A DNA stretch of 64,000 bases. Source: Methylobacterium haplocladii (GTDB lineage Bacteria > Pseudomonadota > Alphaproteobacteria > Rhizobiales > Beijerinckiaceae). The translations under genes were made by a program, and so were the position numbers. This document shows positions 41,633 to 50,054 of the stretch, one piece after another. Position 1 is the stretch's first letter. Each line of letters opens with the position of its first letter. The notes under the pieces were generated by a model. That model did not search any database and had not been told where the DNA came from. It saw only the letters and a list, made by a program, of their open reading frames with translations. The stretch is from the NCBI RefSeq assembly GCF_007992175.1, contig NZ_BJZT01000018.1, positions 52,532 to 116,531 of the forward strand. The letters run 5' to 3'.

Positions 41633-42536
41633 GCGAGGCCTCCGTCACGCCGGCTGCGATTTCCTGGAAGGCTGCGTCGGTCATCGCCGGCACGGCGTCG
41701 GGATCATTGATCCCGAGCTGTGCCCAGATTTCGGTGGCGTCCCGACATGCGCCGAAGCGGTGCAGGCGCGCTTCGAGCCGGCCCTGCTCGGCCTCCAGCA
41801 TGGCGAGGTCGAAGCGCGGCGCCGTTTCGATGAGGTCGATGGCGGCCTGACGGAAGGCGGCGACGGTGTCTTCGCAATAGGCGTCGGCGCTCCCGGTGAG
41901 ACGGCGATGCTTTCCGCCCATGGTGCGCCAGACCAGCGCCCGGTCGCGGGAATCGAACTCTTCCGCACCCTTGTTGGTCTCGATCACCTCCGGCCCCGAT
42001 ACGGAGATCCGCCCGCTCTCCGAGACCGCGAGCCGTGAGCAGGTACCTGCGATGAGGCCGCCGCCGCCGAAGCAGCCGGCACGGCCGCCGATCAGGCCGA
42101 TCACCGAGATGCCGGCGGCCCGGGCGTCCGTGATGGCACGCATGGTTTCGGCGATGGCGGTCTCGCCGGCATTGGCCTCCTGCAGGCGCACGCCGCCGGT
42201 GTCGAACAGGATCAGCACGGCCGCGGGCTTCACGTCGAGCGCCGCCCGCAGCAGGCCGACGAGCTTGGCCCCGTGGATCTCGCCGAAGGCCCCGCCCATG
42301 AAGCGGCCTTCCTGCGCGGCGGCGAGCACGGATTTGCCGCCGAGGGTGCCACGGCCGACGACGATGCCGTCGTCGAAGGCGCGCGGCAGGTCGAACAGCG
42401 GCAGGTGCGGGCTCATCGCCCGCTCGGCCGGACCGACGAATTCTTCGAAGGTGCCGGCGTCGAGCAGGTTCGCCACGCGCTGGCGGGCGCTGGCCTCGTA
42501 CCAGCTCAAGGTCTGGGGATCGGTCACGTCGGGCAT
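41619..42536 (-). CDS. mdcD: Malonate decarboxylase beta subunit
   Basis: 305 residues, AccD-like fold, with GGAFGEIHGAKLVGLLRAAL, VLILFDTGGVRLQEANAGET and GLIGGRAGCFGGGGLIAGTC marking the acyl-binding site. It starts 3 bp after mdcC ends. It forms the catalytic decarboxylase pair with MdcE. Confidence 0.92.
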   Translation of the reverse strand: MPDVTDPQTLSWYEASARQRVANLLDAGTFEEFVGPAERAMSPHLPLFDLPRAFDDGIVVGRGTLGGKSVLAAAQEGRFMGGAFGEIHGAKLVGLLRAALDVKPAAVLILFDTGGVRLQEANAGETAIAETMRAITDARAAGISVIGLIGGRAGCFGGGGLIAGTCSRLAVSESGRISVSGPEVIETNKGAEEFDSRDRALVWRTMGGKHRRLTGSADAYCEDTVAAFRQAAIDLIETAPRFDLAMLEAEQGRLEARLHRFGACRDATEIWAQLGINDPDAVPAMTDAAFQEIAAGVTEASHDAR

Positions 42537-42539
42537 GGT

Positions 42540-42848
42540 TCAGCCCTCCATCAGGCGCGCGCCCTGCAACAGGCGCAGGGAGACCGTATCGGGGCGGGCG
42601 CCGCCGTCGTTGATGCTGATGCGCAGGCCGCCGGGCTGCGCGCGGGCGACGAAGTCGGCCACCACCGCTTCCCAGACGTCGCCGTAGCCGCCGATCGGCG
42701 TCTCGACGGCGACCTCGCAGGCATTCGGCGGCAGCACCCGCTCCAGCAGGACTTCGAGGTTGCCGGAGGCGACCACCCCGGTGATGGCTAGGGGTTTTGC
42801 GCCGGCGAGCGGGGTCTTGGTGGTGTGGCGGAAGGTCAGGCTTTCCAT
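42540..42848 (-). CDS. mdcC: Malonate decarboxylase acyl carrier protein (delta subunit)
   Basis: 102 residues. The modified serine is most likely Ser28 in VVASGNLEVLLE, matching the GSGDxE-type site of other MdcC proteins. It carries malonyl and acetyl groups on the 2'-(5''-phosphoribosyl)-3'-dephospho-CoA arm. It is separated from mdcA by 89 bp that contain a small palindrome. Confidence 0.9.
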   Translation of the reverse strand: MESLTFRHTTKTPLAGAKPLAITGVVASGNLEVLLERVLPPNACEVAVETPIGGYGDVWEAVVADFVARAQPGGLRISINDGGARPDTVSLRLLQGARLMEG

Positions 42849-42890
42849 CGACAGCTCCTGTCGGGCGTCTTTCGGTTCGAACGATCACAC

Positions 42891-42920
42891 CGTCATTGCT
42901 TCGCTGCGCTCGCAATGACG
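42891..42920. repeat. Short REP-like palindrome between mdcA and mdcC
   Basis: CGTCATTGC and GCAATGACG arms around 12 nt. As it lies inside an operon it could lower or stabilise expression differently for mdcA and the rest. Confidence 0.65.
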
Positions 42921-42937
42921 GGAGATACGTCATGGGC

Positions 42938-44584
42938 TCACCAATTCCGGAACCGGGCCGGCGGCTCGTAGAGGCCACCCGACCAGTGGACGAGGTCCTT
43001 GATCGACTTCGCGGCGAGCAAGGAGCGGTCGGCGTCGAGCGGTTCGATGCCGAGATCTTCGGGCCTGCGAATGATGCCCCGCCCGCGCAGTTCGTCGACC
43101 TTCGCCCGGTCGCGCCCGCGCCCGACCTCGGTGTAGCCGGCGACGCCGCGGATCGCCTGCTCGCGGTCGTCCGCATCGCGGCAGAGCAGGAGGTTGGCGA
43201 TGCCCTCCTCGGTGACGACGTGGGTGACGTCGTCGGCGTAGACCATGACCGGAGCGAGCTCCAGGCCGGTCTTCCTTGCGAGTTCCAGGGCGTCGAGTTT
43301 TTCGACGAAGGTCGGCACCAGCTTGTCGCCGAAGGTCTCGACGAGCTGCACCACGAGCTTGCGTCCGCGCCGCAGCGCCGGATCGCCGGTGCCGCCGGCC
43401 TCCCGCCCCGCCTTCATCCAGGTGTCGGAGGGGTGGCGGCGGCCATGCGGGTCGGAGCCCATGTTCGGGGCGCCCCCGAAGCCGGCCACCCGGTTCGTGG
43501 TGACGGTGGAGGAATTGCCCATCAGGTCGATCTGCAGCGTCGAGCCGATGAACAGGTCGCAAGCATAGAGCCCGGCCGTCTGGCAGAAGGCGCGGTTCGA
43601 GCGGAGCGACCCGTCGGCGCCGGTGAAGAAGATGTCCGGCCGCTCGCGGATGTAACGGTCCATGCCGACTTCCGAGCCGAAGCAATGCACCTGTTTCACC
43701 CAGCCCGACTCGATCGCCGGGATCAGGGTCGGGTGCGGGTTCAGCGCCCAGTGCGTGGCGATCTGCCCTTTCAGCCCGAGCCGTTCGCCGTAGGTCGGCA
43801 GCAGCAGCTCGATGGCGGCCGTGCCGAAGCCGATGCCGTGGTTGAGCCGGCGGATGGCGTACTCGGCATAGATGCCCTTGATCGCCATCATGGCCATCAG
43901 GATCTGAGTCTCGGTCATCGCCGCCGGGTCGCGGGTGAAGAGCGGCTCGACGTAGAACGGCTTGTCGGCCTCCACGACGAAGTCGACACGGTCGCCGGGG
44001 ATGTCGACGCGGGGCACGCGCTCGACGAGTTCGTTGACCTGGGCGATCACCACGCCGTTCTTGAAGGCGGTCGCCTCGACCACCGTCGGCGTGTCCTCGG
44101 TGTTGGGCCCCGTATAGAGGTTGCCGTCGCGGTCGGCCGAGACGCCGGCAATCAGGGCGACGTGCGGCGTCAGGTCGACGAAGTAGCGGGCGAACAGCTC
44201 CAGGTAGGTGTGGACCGCCCCGAGTTCGATCTGTCCGCCATAGAGCATTTTCGCGATACGGCCGCCCTGCGGACCGGAATACGAATAGTCGAGCCGCTTC
44301 GCGATGCCGGTCTCGAACACGTCGAGATGCTCGGGCAGCACGATGCCCGACTGCACCATGTGCAGGTCGAGCACCTTGGCCGGATCGCAGGCGGCGAGGC
44401 CGCGGGCGAGGCAATCCGCCTGCTTCTGGTTGTCGCCCTCGAGGCAGACCCGGTCGCCGGGCTTCAGGACCGCTTCGAGCAGATCCACGACGGACGCCGC
44501 CGGCACGACCTTGCCCTCGGCATGGGCGCGGCCCGCTTCGATCCGGGCGTCGCGGGCCGTTCTCTCGCTGCGCCAGTTCGCCAT
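42938..44584 (-). CDS. mdcA: Malonate decarboxylase alpha subunit (acetyl-ACP:malonate transferase)
   Basis: 548 residues from the ATG at 44584, which has TGGAGGC upstream; the longer open frame to 44695 lies in promoter sequence. CoA-transferase fold with VCLEGDNQKQADCLARGL near the start, GVSADRDGNLYTGPNTEDTP and EYAIRRLNHGIGFGTAAIEL. It swaps malonate for acetate on the carrier protein, so that free malonate enters the cycle. It is the first gene of mdcACDEGBH and is divergent from the transporter genes. Confidence 0.93.
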   Translation of the reverse strand: MANWRSERTARDARIEAGRAHAEGKVVPAASVVDLLEAVLKPGDRVCLEGDNQKQADCLARGLAACDPAKVLDLHMVQSGIVLPEHLDVFETGIAKRLDYSYSGPQGGRIAKMLYGGQIELGAVHTYLELFARYFVDLTPHVALIAGVSADRDGNLYTGPNTEDTPTVVEATAFKNGVVIAQVNELVERVPRVDIPGDRVDFVVEADKPFYVEPLFTRDPAAMTETQILMAMMAIKGIYAEYAIRRLNHGIGFGTAAIELLLPTYGERLGLKGQIATHWALNPHPTLIPAIESGWVKQVHCFGSEVGMDRYIRERPDIFFTGADGSLRSNRAFCQTAGLYACDLFIGSTLQIDLMGNSSTVTTNRVAGFGGAPNMGSDPHGRRHPSDTWMKAGREAGGTGDPALRRGRKLVVQLVETFGDKLVPTFVEKLDALELARKTGLELAPVMVYADDVTHVVTEEGIANLLLCRDADDREQAIRGVAGYTEVGRGRDRAKVDELRGRGIIRRPEDLGIEPLDADRSLLAAKSIKDLVHWSGGLYEPPARFRNW

Positions 44585-44751
44585 GCGCTGCCTCCAGGGC
44601 CTGTTTGCGTGCACGGAACCGTCGGGATTCCGGGTTTCGGCATTCGGATGCCGGTATCTGCAATCAATATGTATCCCATCTTGCGAATCTGTCAATATCC
44701 TGCATACTATCGGGGCGCCATAAAATCATAAGAAATACGGTGAGGAGAAAA

Positions 44752-44841
44752 ATGATGGCTTGTGTATACGTAAGGCCGCGCTTGCGGGTCGTGGACGCCC
44801 ATGGATGCGATCCTGTCTCGGCCGGAGGGCAGCGCCCATGA
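44752..44841 (+). CDS. 29-residue leader peptide coupled to madL
   Basis: ATG at 44752 with a strong TGAGGAG upstream, reading MMACVYVRPRLRVVDAHGCD and ending in a TGA that overlaps the madL ATG (ATGA at 44838-44841). The peptide has no family. Its ribosome site is better than that of madL, so its translation probably controls or feeds madL expression. Confidence 0.5.
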   Translation: MMACVYVRPRLRVVDAHGCDPVSAGGQRP

Positions 44842-45311
44842 TCATCCTCGGCGTCGCCCTCCTCGCCGCCTGCACGCTGATCGGCGTCTTTCTCGGCGAC
44901 CTCCTCGGAATCGCCCTAGGCGTGAAGGCCAATGTCGGCGGTGTCGGCTTGGCCATGATCCTTCTCATCGCCGCGCGCGCCTGGCTCAAGAGCCGCGGTC
45001 GTCTGGGCAAGGGCATCACCCTCGGCGTCGAATTCTGGGCCGCCCTCTACATTCCCATCGTCGTAGCCATGGCCGCGCAACAGAACGTGGTCGCCGCGGC
45101 GAGCGGCGGGCCGATCGTGTTGATCGCCGCCACCGGCTCGCTGGTGACCTGCTTCGCCGCGGTGGCGCTGCTCAGCCGGCTCAGCCCGGGTGACGCGACG
45201 AGCGAGGCGTTCGAGCGCGGCGGCTCCATCGTCGGCGGAAGCGCAGACGACGAGCTGCCGGCACGGCCGATCCCCGCCCCTGCCCCCACCGTGCCCGCAG
45301 CGAAGGAGTGA
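44838..45311 (+). CDS. madL: Malonate transporter subunit MadL
   Basis: 157 residues. Four hydrophobic helices (ILGVALLAACTLIGVFLGD, VGLAMILLIAARAWL, LGVEFWAALYIPIVVAMAA and IVLIAATGSLVTCFAAVALL), then a Pro-rich cytoplasmic tail longer than in most members. Works with MadM as a sodium/malonate symporter in the inner membrane. GGAGGG is upstream of the ATG at 44838. Confidence 0.9.
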   Translation: MIILGVALLAACTLIGVFLGDLLGIALGVKANVGGVGLAMILLIAARAWLKSRGRLGKGITLGVEFWAALYIPIVVAMAAQQNVVAAASGGPIVLIAATGSLVTCFAAVALLSRLSPGDATSEAFERGGSIVGGSADDELPARPIPAPAPTVPAAKE

Positions 45312-45316
45312 GCGCC

Positions 45317-46084
45317 ATGCTCCACATGATCGAACACGTCTTCGTCGAGCAGAGCCTGGTCGCGGCCTTCGCCGTCGTCGGCGCGCTGATGCTGTTCTCG
45401 AACTTCGCCGCCAAGCGCCTCACGGCGGGGCGCGTGCACGGATCGGCCATCGCCATCGTCCTCGGACTGGTACTCGCGTATTTGGCCGGGCTCTACACCG
45501 GCGGCAAGAAGGGCGTCGCCGATATCCCGGCGCTCGCCGGAATCGGCCTGATGGGCGGGGCGATGCTGCGCGACTTCGCCATCGTCGCCACGGCCTTCGA
45601 GGTCGACGTGGCCGAGGCCAAGCGCGCCGGGCTCGTCGGCGTGGTGGCGCTCGGCCTCGGCACGCTGCTGCCCTTCGTCATCGGCGCATTGACGGCGGTG
45701 GCCTTTGGCTATCACGACGCGGTCTCGATCACGACGATCGGCGCGGGCGCGATCACCTACATCGTCGGCCCGGTCACCGGCGCTGCGATCGGCGCGGATT
45801 CGACGGTGATGGCGCTGTCCATCGCCACCGGCGTCACCAAGGCGGTGATGGTGATGGTCGGCACGCCGCTGGTGGCGAAGCTGATCGGCCTCAACAACCC
45901 GCGCTCGGCCATGGCGTATGGCGGCCTGATGGGCACGGTCAGCGGCGTCGCCGGAGGCCTCGCCGCCACCGACCCGCGCCTCGTCCCCTACGGCGCCCTG
46001 ACCGCGACCTTCCACACCGGCATCGGGTGCCTGGTGGGGCCGTCGATCCTGTTCCTGACGGTGCGGGCGATCGTCGGCGGCTAA
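45317..46084 (+). CDS. madM: Malonate transporter subunit MadM
   Basis: 255 residues with at least seven membrane helices, among them GAITYIVGPVTGAAIGADST and MAYGGLMGTVSGVAGGLAAT. The ATG at 45317 has AAGGAG 7 nt upstream; a GTG at 45308 overlapping the madL stop is less likely because the same AAGGAG would be too near it. It is the main membrane subunit of the MadLM malonate carrier. Confidence 0.9.
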   Translation: MLHMIEHVFVEQSLVAAFAVVGALMLFSNFAAKRLTAGRVHGSAIAIVLGLVLAYLAGLYTGGKKGVADIPALAGIGLMGGAMLRDFAIVATAFEVDVAEAKRAGLVGVVALGLGTLLPFVIGALTAVAFGYHDAVSITTIGAGAITYIVGPVTGAAIGADSTVMALSIATGVTKAVMVMVGTPLVAKLIGLNNPRSAMAYGGLMGTVSGVAGGLAATDPRLVPYGALTATFHTGIGCLVGPSILFLTVRAIVGG

Positions 46085-46098
46085 CGGGGCGGTGGGGC

Positions 46099-46383
46099 TC
46101 AGCGTGCGCCGGCACCGCGTCCCAGCACGCCCCGGATGACGCTCCAGGTGGAAGGGCTGAGACCCTGATCGCCACGGAGCCGTCGGCCGTCGGCGCGGTC
46201 CAACGCCTCGATCTGCTCCGAACAGCTCCGGGCTGCCCTGGCCGCAACCGGCCCGCGCGATCCGCCTCCGTCGCTCAGCTCGAAGCGCAGGCATTCGGCG
46301 AGATTCTGCTTGAGATCGTCGAAGGCTGCGGCCCGCGCGGACGAGGTCAGGACAACGAACAGCAGGACGGTCCGGGCGAGCAT
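46099..46383 (-). CDS. Small secreted hypothetical protein
   Basis: 94 residues with a plausible signal peptide (MLARTVLLFVVLTSSARAAA). The mature part has two Cys residues (AECLRFE and ARSCSEQ) that could form a disulphide, and several charged residues. No family is recognised. It lies tail to tail with madM. Confidence 0.55.
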   Translation of the reverse strand: MLARTVLLFVVLTSSARAAAFDDLKQNLAECLRFELSDGGGSRGPVAARAARSCSEQIEALDRADGRRLRGDQGLSPSTWSVIRGVLGRGAGAR

Positions 46384-46517
46384 CAGGCATTCCGTTGGAG
46401 GTCGGTCGATGCCACAACGCCCCGAAGCGGCATCGGTGGCCGTCCTTCTCGCTGGTCTCCAAGCGGCCGTTCCGAAGCTCGACAGCGCCCCCGGAAGGAT
46501 GGCGCTGTCGAGAGAGG

Positions 46518-47870
46518 CTAGCGCGTCGACGGCAGCAGCATGTCGGGGAGCCAGAGGGCGACGCCCGGAGCGAGGCAGAGGATCAGGATCGCGATCGCCA
46601 TCAGGATCACGAAGGGCAGCGTGCCCCAGATGATGTCCGAGAGCGGGATGTCGGGGGCGATGTTCTTGATGACGAAGATGTTGAGTCCCACCGGCGGGTG
46701 GATCAGCCCCATCTCCATGGTGATCGTCATCACCACGCCGAACCAGACGAGGTCGAAGCCGGCGGCCTTGAGCGGCGGCAGGATGATCGGCGCCGTCATC
46801 AGGATGATCGAGACCGGCGGCAGGAAGAAGCCGAGCAGGATCACCAGTCCCAGGATCGTCACCAGCAGCACCCAGGGCGAGAGCTGCATCGCCACGATCG
46901 CCGAGGCGGCCGATTGCGAGATGTGCAGGTAGCTCATCACGTAGGCGTAGAGCAGCGACATGCCGATGATCAGCATCAGCATGGTCGATTCGCGGAGTGT
47001 CGCCGTGAGGATCGGGCTGACGTCCTTGATCCGCCAGACGCCGTAGATCAGCGCGATCAGACCCAGCGCCAGCAGGCCGCCGAGGCCGGCCGTCTCCGAA
47101 GGCGTGGCATAGCCGCCGTAGAGGGCGACCATCACCCCGGTGAGCAGCACCACGAAGGGCAGCACCCGCGGCAGCGTCGAGAAGCGCTGGCTGAAGCTGA
47201 AGTTCTCGTCCTTCAGGATCGGCGAGACCGGCCCGCCGCCTTCCATGATTGCCTTGGCCGCCGCGTATTCGGAGCGGAACCGGTACATCGCCCAGGTCGA
47301 GAACAGGCCGACCAGCAGCAGGCCCGGCCCGATGCCGGCGAGGAACAGCCGTCCGAGGGATTGCTCGGCCGCGACCGCGTAGAGGATCATGGTGATCGAG
47401 GGCGGCAGCAGGATGCCCAGCGTGCCCCCGGCGGCGATGATCCCGGCCGCGAAGCCCGGCGAGTAGCCGCGCTTGCGCATCTCCGGGATGCCGGCCGAGC
47501 CGATGGCCGAGCAGGTCGCCGGGCTCGACCCCGCCATGGCGGCGAAGAGCGCGCAGGCGAAGACGTTGGCGATGCCGAGGCCTCCGGGGATGCGCTGCAT
47601 CCAGGCATGCATCGCCGAGTAGAGGTCCTGTCCGGCGCGGCTCCGGCCGATCGCGGCGCCCTTCAGGATGAAGAGCGGGATCGAGAGCAGCGTGATCGAG
47701 GCCATCTCCTCGTAGACGTTCTGCGTCACCGTATCGAGCGAGGCGCCCGGCATGAAGATGTACATGAACAGCAGGGCGACGAAGCCCAGCGCGAAGGCGA
47801 TGGGGATGCCGGCCAGCATCGCGCCGAGCGTCGCCCCGGCATAGAGGAAGCCGATCGCGGCGGTACTCAT
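46518..47870 (-). CDS. dctM: TRAP transporter large permease (DctM/MatM type)
   Basis: 450 residues, about 12 membrane helices, with family signatures SSPATCSAIGSAGIPEM, AAGGTLGILLPPSITMILY and GLIHPPVGLNIFVIKNIAPD. The ATG at 47870 overlaps the small-permease stop (ATGA). It drives uptake of a carboxylate delivered by the periplasmic protein with the sodium gradient. The neighbourhood of mdc genes makes malonate a likely substrate, as in the tripartite MatPQM system, but this is an inference. Confidence 0.9.
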   Translation of the reverse strand: MSTAAIGFLYAGATLGAMLAGIPIAFALGFVALLFMYIFMPGASLDTVTQNVYEEMASITLLSIPLFILKGAAIGRSRAGQDLYSAMHAWMQRIPGGLGIANVFACALFAAMAGSSPATCSAIGSAGIPEMRKRGYSPGFAAGIIAAGGTLGILLPPSITMILYAVAAEQSLGRLFLAGIGPGLLLVGLFSTWAMYRFRSEYAAAKAIMEGGGPVSPILKDENFSFSQRFSTLPRVLPFVVLLTGVMVALYGGYATPSETAGLGGLLALGLIALIYGVWRIKDVSPILTATLRESTMLMLIIGMSLLYAYVMSYLHISQSAASAIVAMQLSPWVLLVTILGLVILLGFFLPPVSIILMTAPIILPPLKAAGFDLVWFGVVMTITMEMGLIHPPVGLNIFVIKNIAPDIPLSDIIWGTLPFVILMAIAILILCLAPGVALWLPDMLLPSTR

Positions 47871-48550
47871 CGCTGGTCTCCGGTGGTGCTGCGCAGCGGG
47901 TCGGGGCCGGACGGCGTCAGGCCGGGCCGGTGGTTCATGTCCGCGTTGACGTCGGCGCCGACGCCGATCTTGGGCTTGGCCCATCCGGCCGCGCGCGGGC
48001 CGTAGAGGACCGCCTCGGCGATCTGCAGAACGAACTGCACGCTGAGCAGGGTCATGCCCGCCGCCATCAGCATGTAGGGGATCCAGAGCGGCGGCCCCCA
48101 GCTCGATTGCGAGGTCTGCCCGTCGACGAAGGCTTCGTGGAACAGCGACCAGCTCTTCCAGGTGAAGAAGGCCACGAAGGCGAGGCTGATCACGTCCGCG
48201 CAGAGCAAGCGAATGCGGTTCACGGTAGGCGACAGCAGGCCGGTCAGGGCCTCGATGGCGACGTGCCCGCGCTTGGCCTGCACGGCGGCGGCCGAGAAGA
48301 AGGTCGCCCCGACGATGAGGAACACCGCCATCTCGTCCTGCCAGTCGGTCGGCTCCCTGAAGAGATAACGGACCACGACGCTGTAGCTGAGGACCAGGCA
48401 GGCGCAGACCAGGGCGGCCCCGCCGGCGAGGAGAATGATCCGGTTCACCAGCTGCAGGGCGCGGTCGACACCGCCGAGGAGGCCGGGGACCCGCGGCTCC
48501 GCGGCGGGATTGTCCGGTGCGGCCGTGGCCGCGTCGAAGGCGTGGCTCAT
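47867..48550 (-). CDS. dctQ: TRAP transporter small permease (DctQ type)
   Basis: 227 residues, four membrane helices (NRIILLAGGAALVCACLVL, FLIVGATFFSAAAVQAKRG and two more), plus the VVRYLFREPTDWQDEMAVFL signature. N- and C-terminal extensions are polar. It is the linker subunit between DctM and the binding protein. The 150 bp upstream of it, after dctP, contain a 19-bp palindrome that may be an operator. Confidence 0.88.
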   Translation of the reverse strand: MSHAFDAATAAPDNPAAEPRVPGLLGGVDRALQLVNRIILLAGGAALVCACLVLSYSVVVRYLFREPTDWQDEMAVFLIVGATFFSAAAVQAKRGHVAIEALTGLLSPTVNRIRLLCADVISLAFVAFFTWKSWSLFHEAFVDGQTSQSSWGPPLWIPYMLMAAGMTLLSVQFVLQIAEAVLYGPRAAGWAKPKIGVGADVNADMNHRPGLTPSGPDPLRSTTGDQR

Positions 48551-48603
48551 AACGGTTGCCCCTCCCGCTGACGCCTCCGGGGCAGTCCGCCGCAACAGAC
48601 AAG

Positions 48604-48622
48604 TGTACGCAGTCTGCATACA
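48604..48622. promoter_or_regulatory. Palindromic operator candidate before dctQ
   Basis: TGTACGCAGTCTGCATACA, a palindrome around GTC with one mismatched pair. GTAYGCAGTC recurs at 49864-49873 upstream of dctP, and TGCATAC at 44701-44707 upstream of mdcA. Likely read by the GntR regulator at 50055. Confidence 0.5.
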
Positions 48623-48701
48623 TTTGACTGCGTGCGGCGGCGCGCTTTCGCGCTTGCCCGGAGCCGATCGATGAAAGCGTCGGAATCTGCGGCCTTCGGT
48701 A

Positions 48702-49724
48702 TCACGCGACCTGCTCCGCCAGCTTGAGGAGCTCCGCACAGGAGGCGTTCTTGTTGGCGAAGTCCTTCCAGGCCGTCTCGCGGGCGATGTCGCGCCACTT
48801 GCCGAGGGTCGCCTCGTCCATGTTCTGGACCTTGGCGCCGGCCTTCGCGAAGACCTGTTCCACCTTGGTATCGTCGGCCTTGGCGCCGTCCTGCCCGAAG
48901 GATTCGAGCTCTGCGCCGACGGCCATGATCAGATCCTGCTGGTCCTTCGGCAGGCCCGAGAACACGATCTTCGACATCATGATCGGCTCGAGCATGAACC
49001 AGTAGGAGCGCTCGCGGCCGGAGGTCAGCGCCTTCGAGATCTCCTCCAGGCGGAAGGAGATCAGGCTGGTCGAGGAGGTGATGACCGCGTCGCAGGCGCC
49101 GGTCTGCATCGCTGCATAGGATTCGTTCGAGGGGATCGAGAGGGTCGCGGCGCCGGCCTGCTTCATCATCAGGTCCATCTCGCGCGAACCGCCGCGGACC
49201 TTCAGGCCCTTGGCGTCCTCCGGCACGAGCAGCGGCCGTTCGCGGCTGGCGACGCCCCCCGACTGCCAGACCCAGGAGACGAGGACGATGCCCTTGGCCT
49301 CCAGGATCTCGATGAGCTTCTTGCCGACCGGCGCCGACTTCCAGGCCACCGCCTGGGCATAGGACGGCACCAGGGCCGGCATCAGGCCGATGTTCATCTC
49401 CGCGACTTCGCCGCCGGCATAGGGGCTCGGATAGAGCGAGAGGTCGAGGGCGCCCTTCCGCATCGCGCTGAACTGCGCGTTGGTCTTCATCAGCGACGAG
49501 CCGGGATAGACCTGGACCTCCAGGGCGCCCTTCGAGCGCTCGGCGACCGCAGCCGCGAACTTCCGGCACATCCGATCGCGGAAATCGCCCTCGTCGACGG
49601 TGCCGCCGGGGAACTGATGGGAGAGCTTCAGCGTGGTCGCGGCACGGGCGGCGCCGGTGCCGAACTTCAGGAGGGCCGGCGCAGCGAGGCCGGCCGCGAC
49701 GAGATGGCGGCGTGTCAGGATCAT
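48702..49724 (-). CDS. dctP: TRAP transporter substrate-binding protein (DctP family)
   Basis: 340 residues from the ATG at 49724 with GGGAGAG upstream. The N-terminus (LTRRHLVAAGLAAPALL) has a twin-arginine pattern, so export by Tat is likely. The binding fold shows KGLKVRGGSREMDLMMK, whose Arg holds the carboxylate, and DAVITSSTSLISFRL. It captures an organic acid in the periplasm and hands it to DctQM. It is the first gene of the transporter unit and is divergent from the GntR gene. Confidence 0.9.
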   Translation of the reverse strand: MILTRRHLVAAGLAAPALLKFGTGAARAATTLKLSHQFPGGTVDEGDFRDRMCRKFAAAVAERSKGALEVQVYPGSSLMKTNAQFSAMRKGALDLSLYPSPYAGGEVAEMNIGLMPALVPSYAQAVAWKSAPVGKKLIEILEAKGIVLVSWVWQSGGVASRERPLLVPEDAKGLKVRGGSREMDLMMKQAGAATLSIPSNESYAAMQTGACDAVITSSTSLISFRLEEISKALTSGRERSYWFMLEPIMMSKIVFSGLPKDQQDLIMAVGAELESFGQDGAKADDTKVEQVFAKAGAKVQNMDEATLGKWRDIARETAWKDFANKNASCAELLKLAEQVA

Positions 49725-49832
49725 GGCGTTGCTCTCCCGGTAGGGTCGTGCTGTCGTCTGCATCTCTGACGGATGCGAGTCGGCGTAATTTTGCATATTT
49801 TCGTATATTTACAAGCAGTATTATTCAGTATC

Positions 49833-49869
49833 GCATACGAGAATATGATTTTTGCGATGTTGCGTATGC
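49833..49869. promoter_or_regulatory. Inverted GCATACG/CGTATGC motifs in dctP-gntR intergenic region
   Basis: GCATACG at 49833-49839 and CGTATGC at 49863-49869, 30 bp apart centre to centre, in the AT-rich divergent region 49725-50054, which also holds both promoters. Likely operators of the divergent GntR protein. Confidence 0.5.
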
Positions 49870-50054
49870 AGTCAGGGGCTCTCGAGCCGGTTGGGGCTTG
49901 GGCGCCTGAGAGATGTCGCCTTCGATCCTCCCACGGCAGGAGGTCGACGCCACCCGAAAACGACCGGACGCGCGGGCCGACGCGACGTCGCATGCCTTGA
50001 CGCCGCCATGCCCCGTCGGCTCAGGTTCGCCGCCGGGTGAAGAGGAACCGAGGA

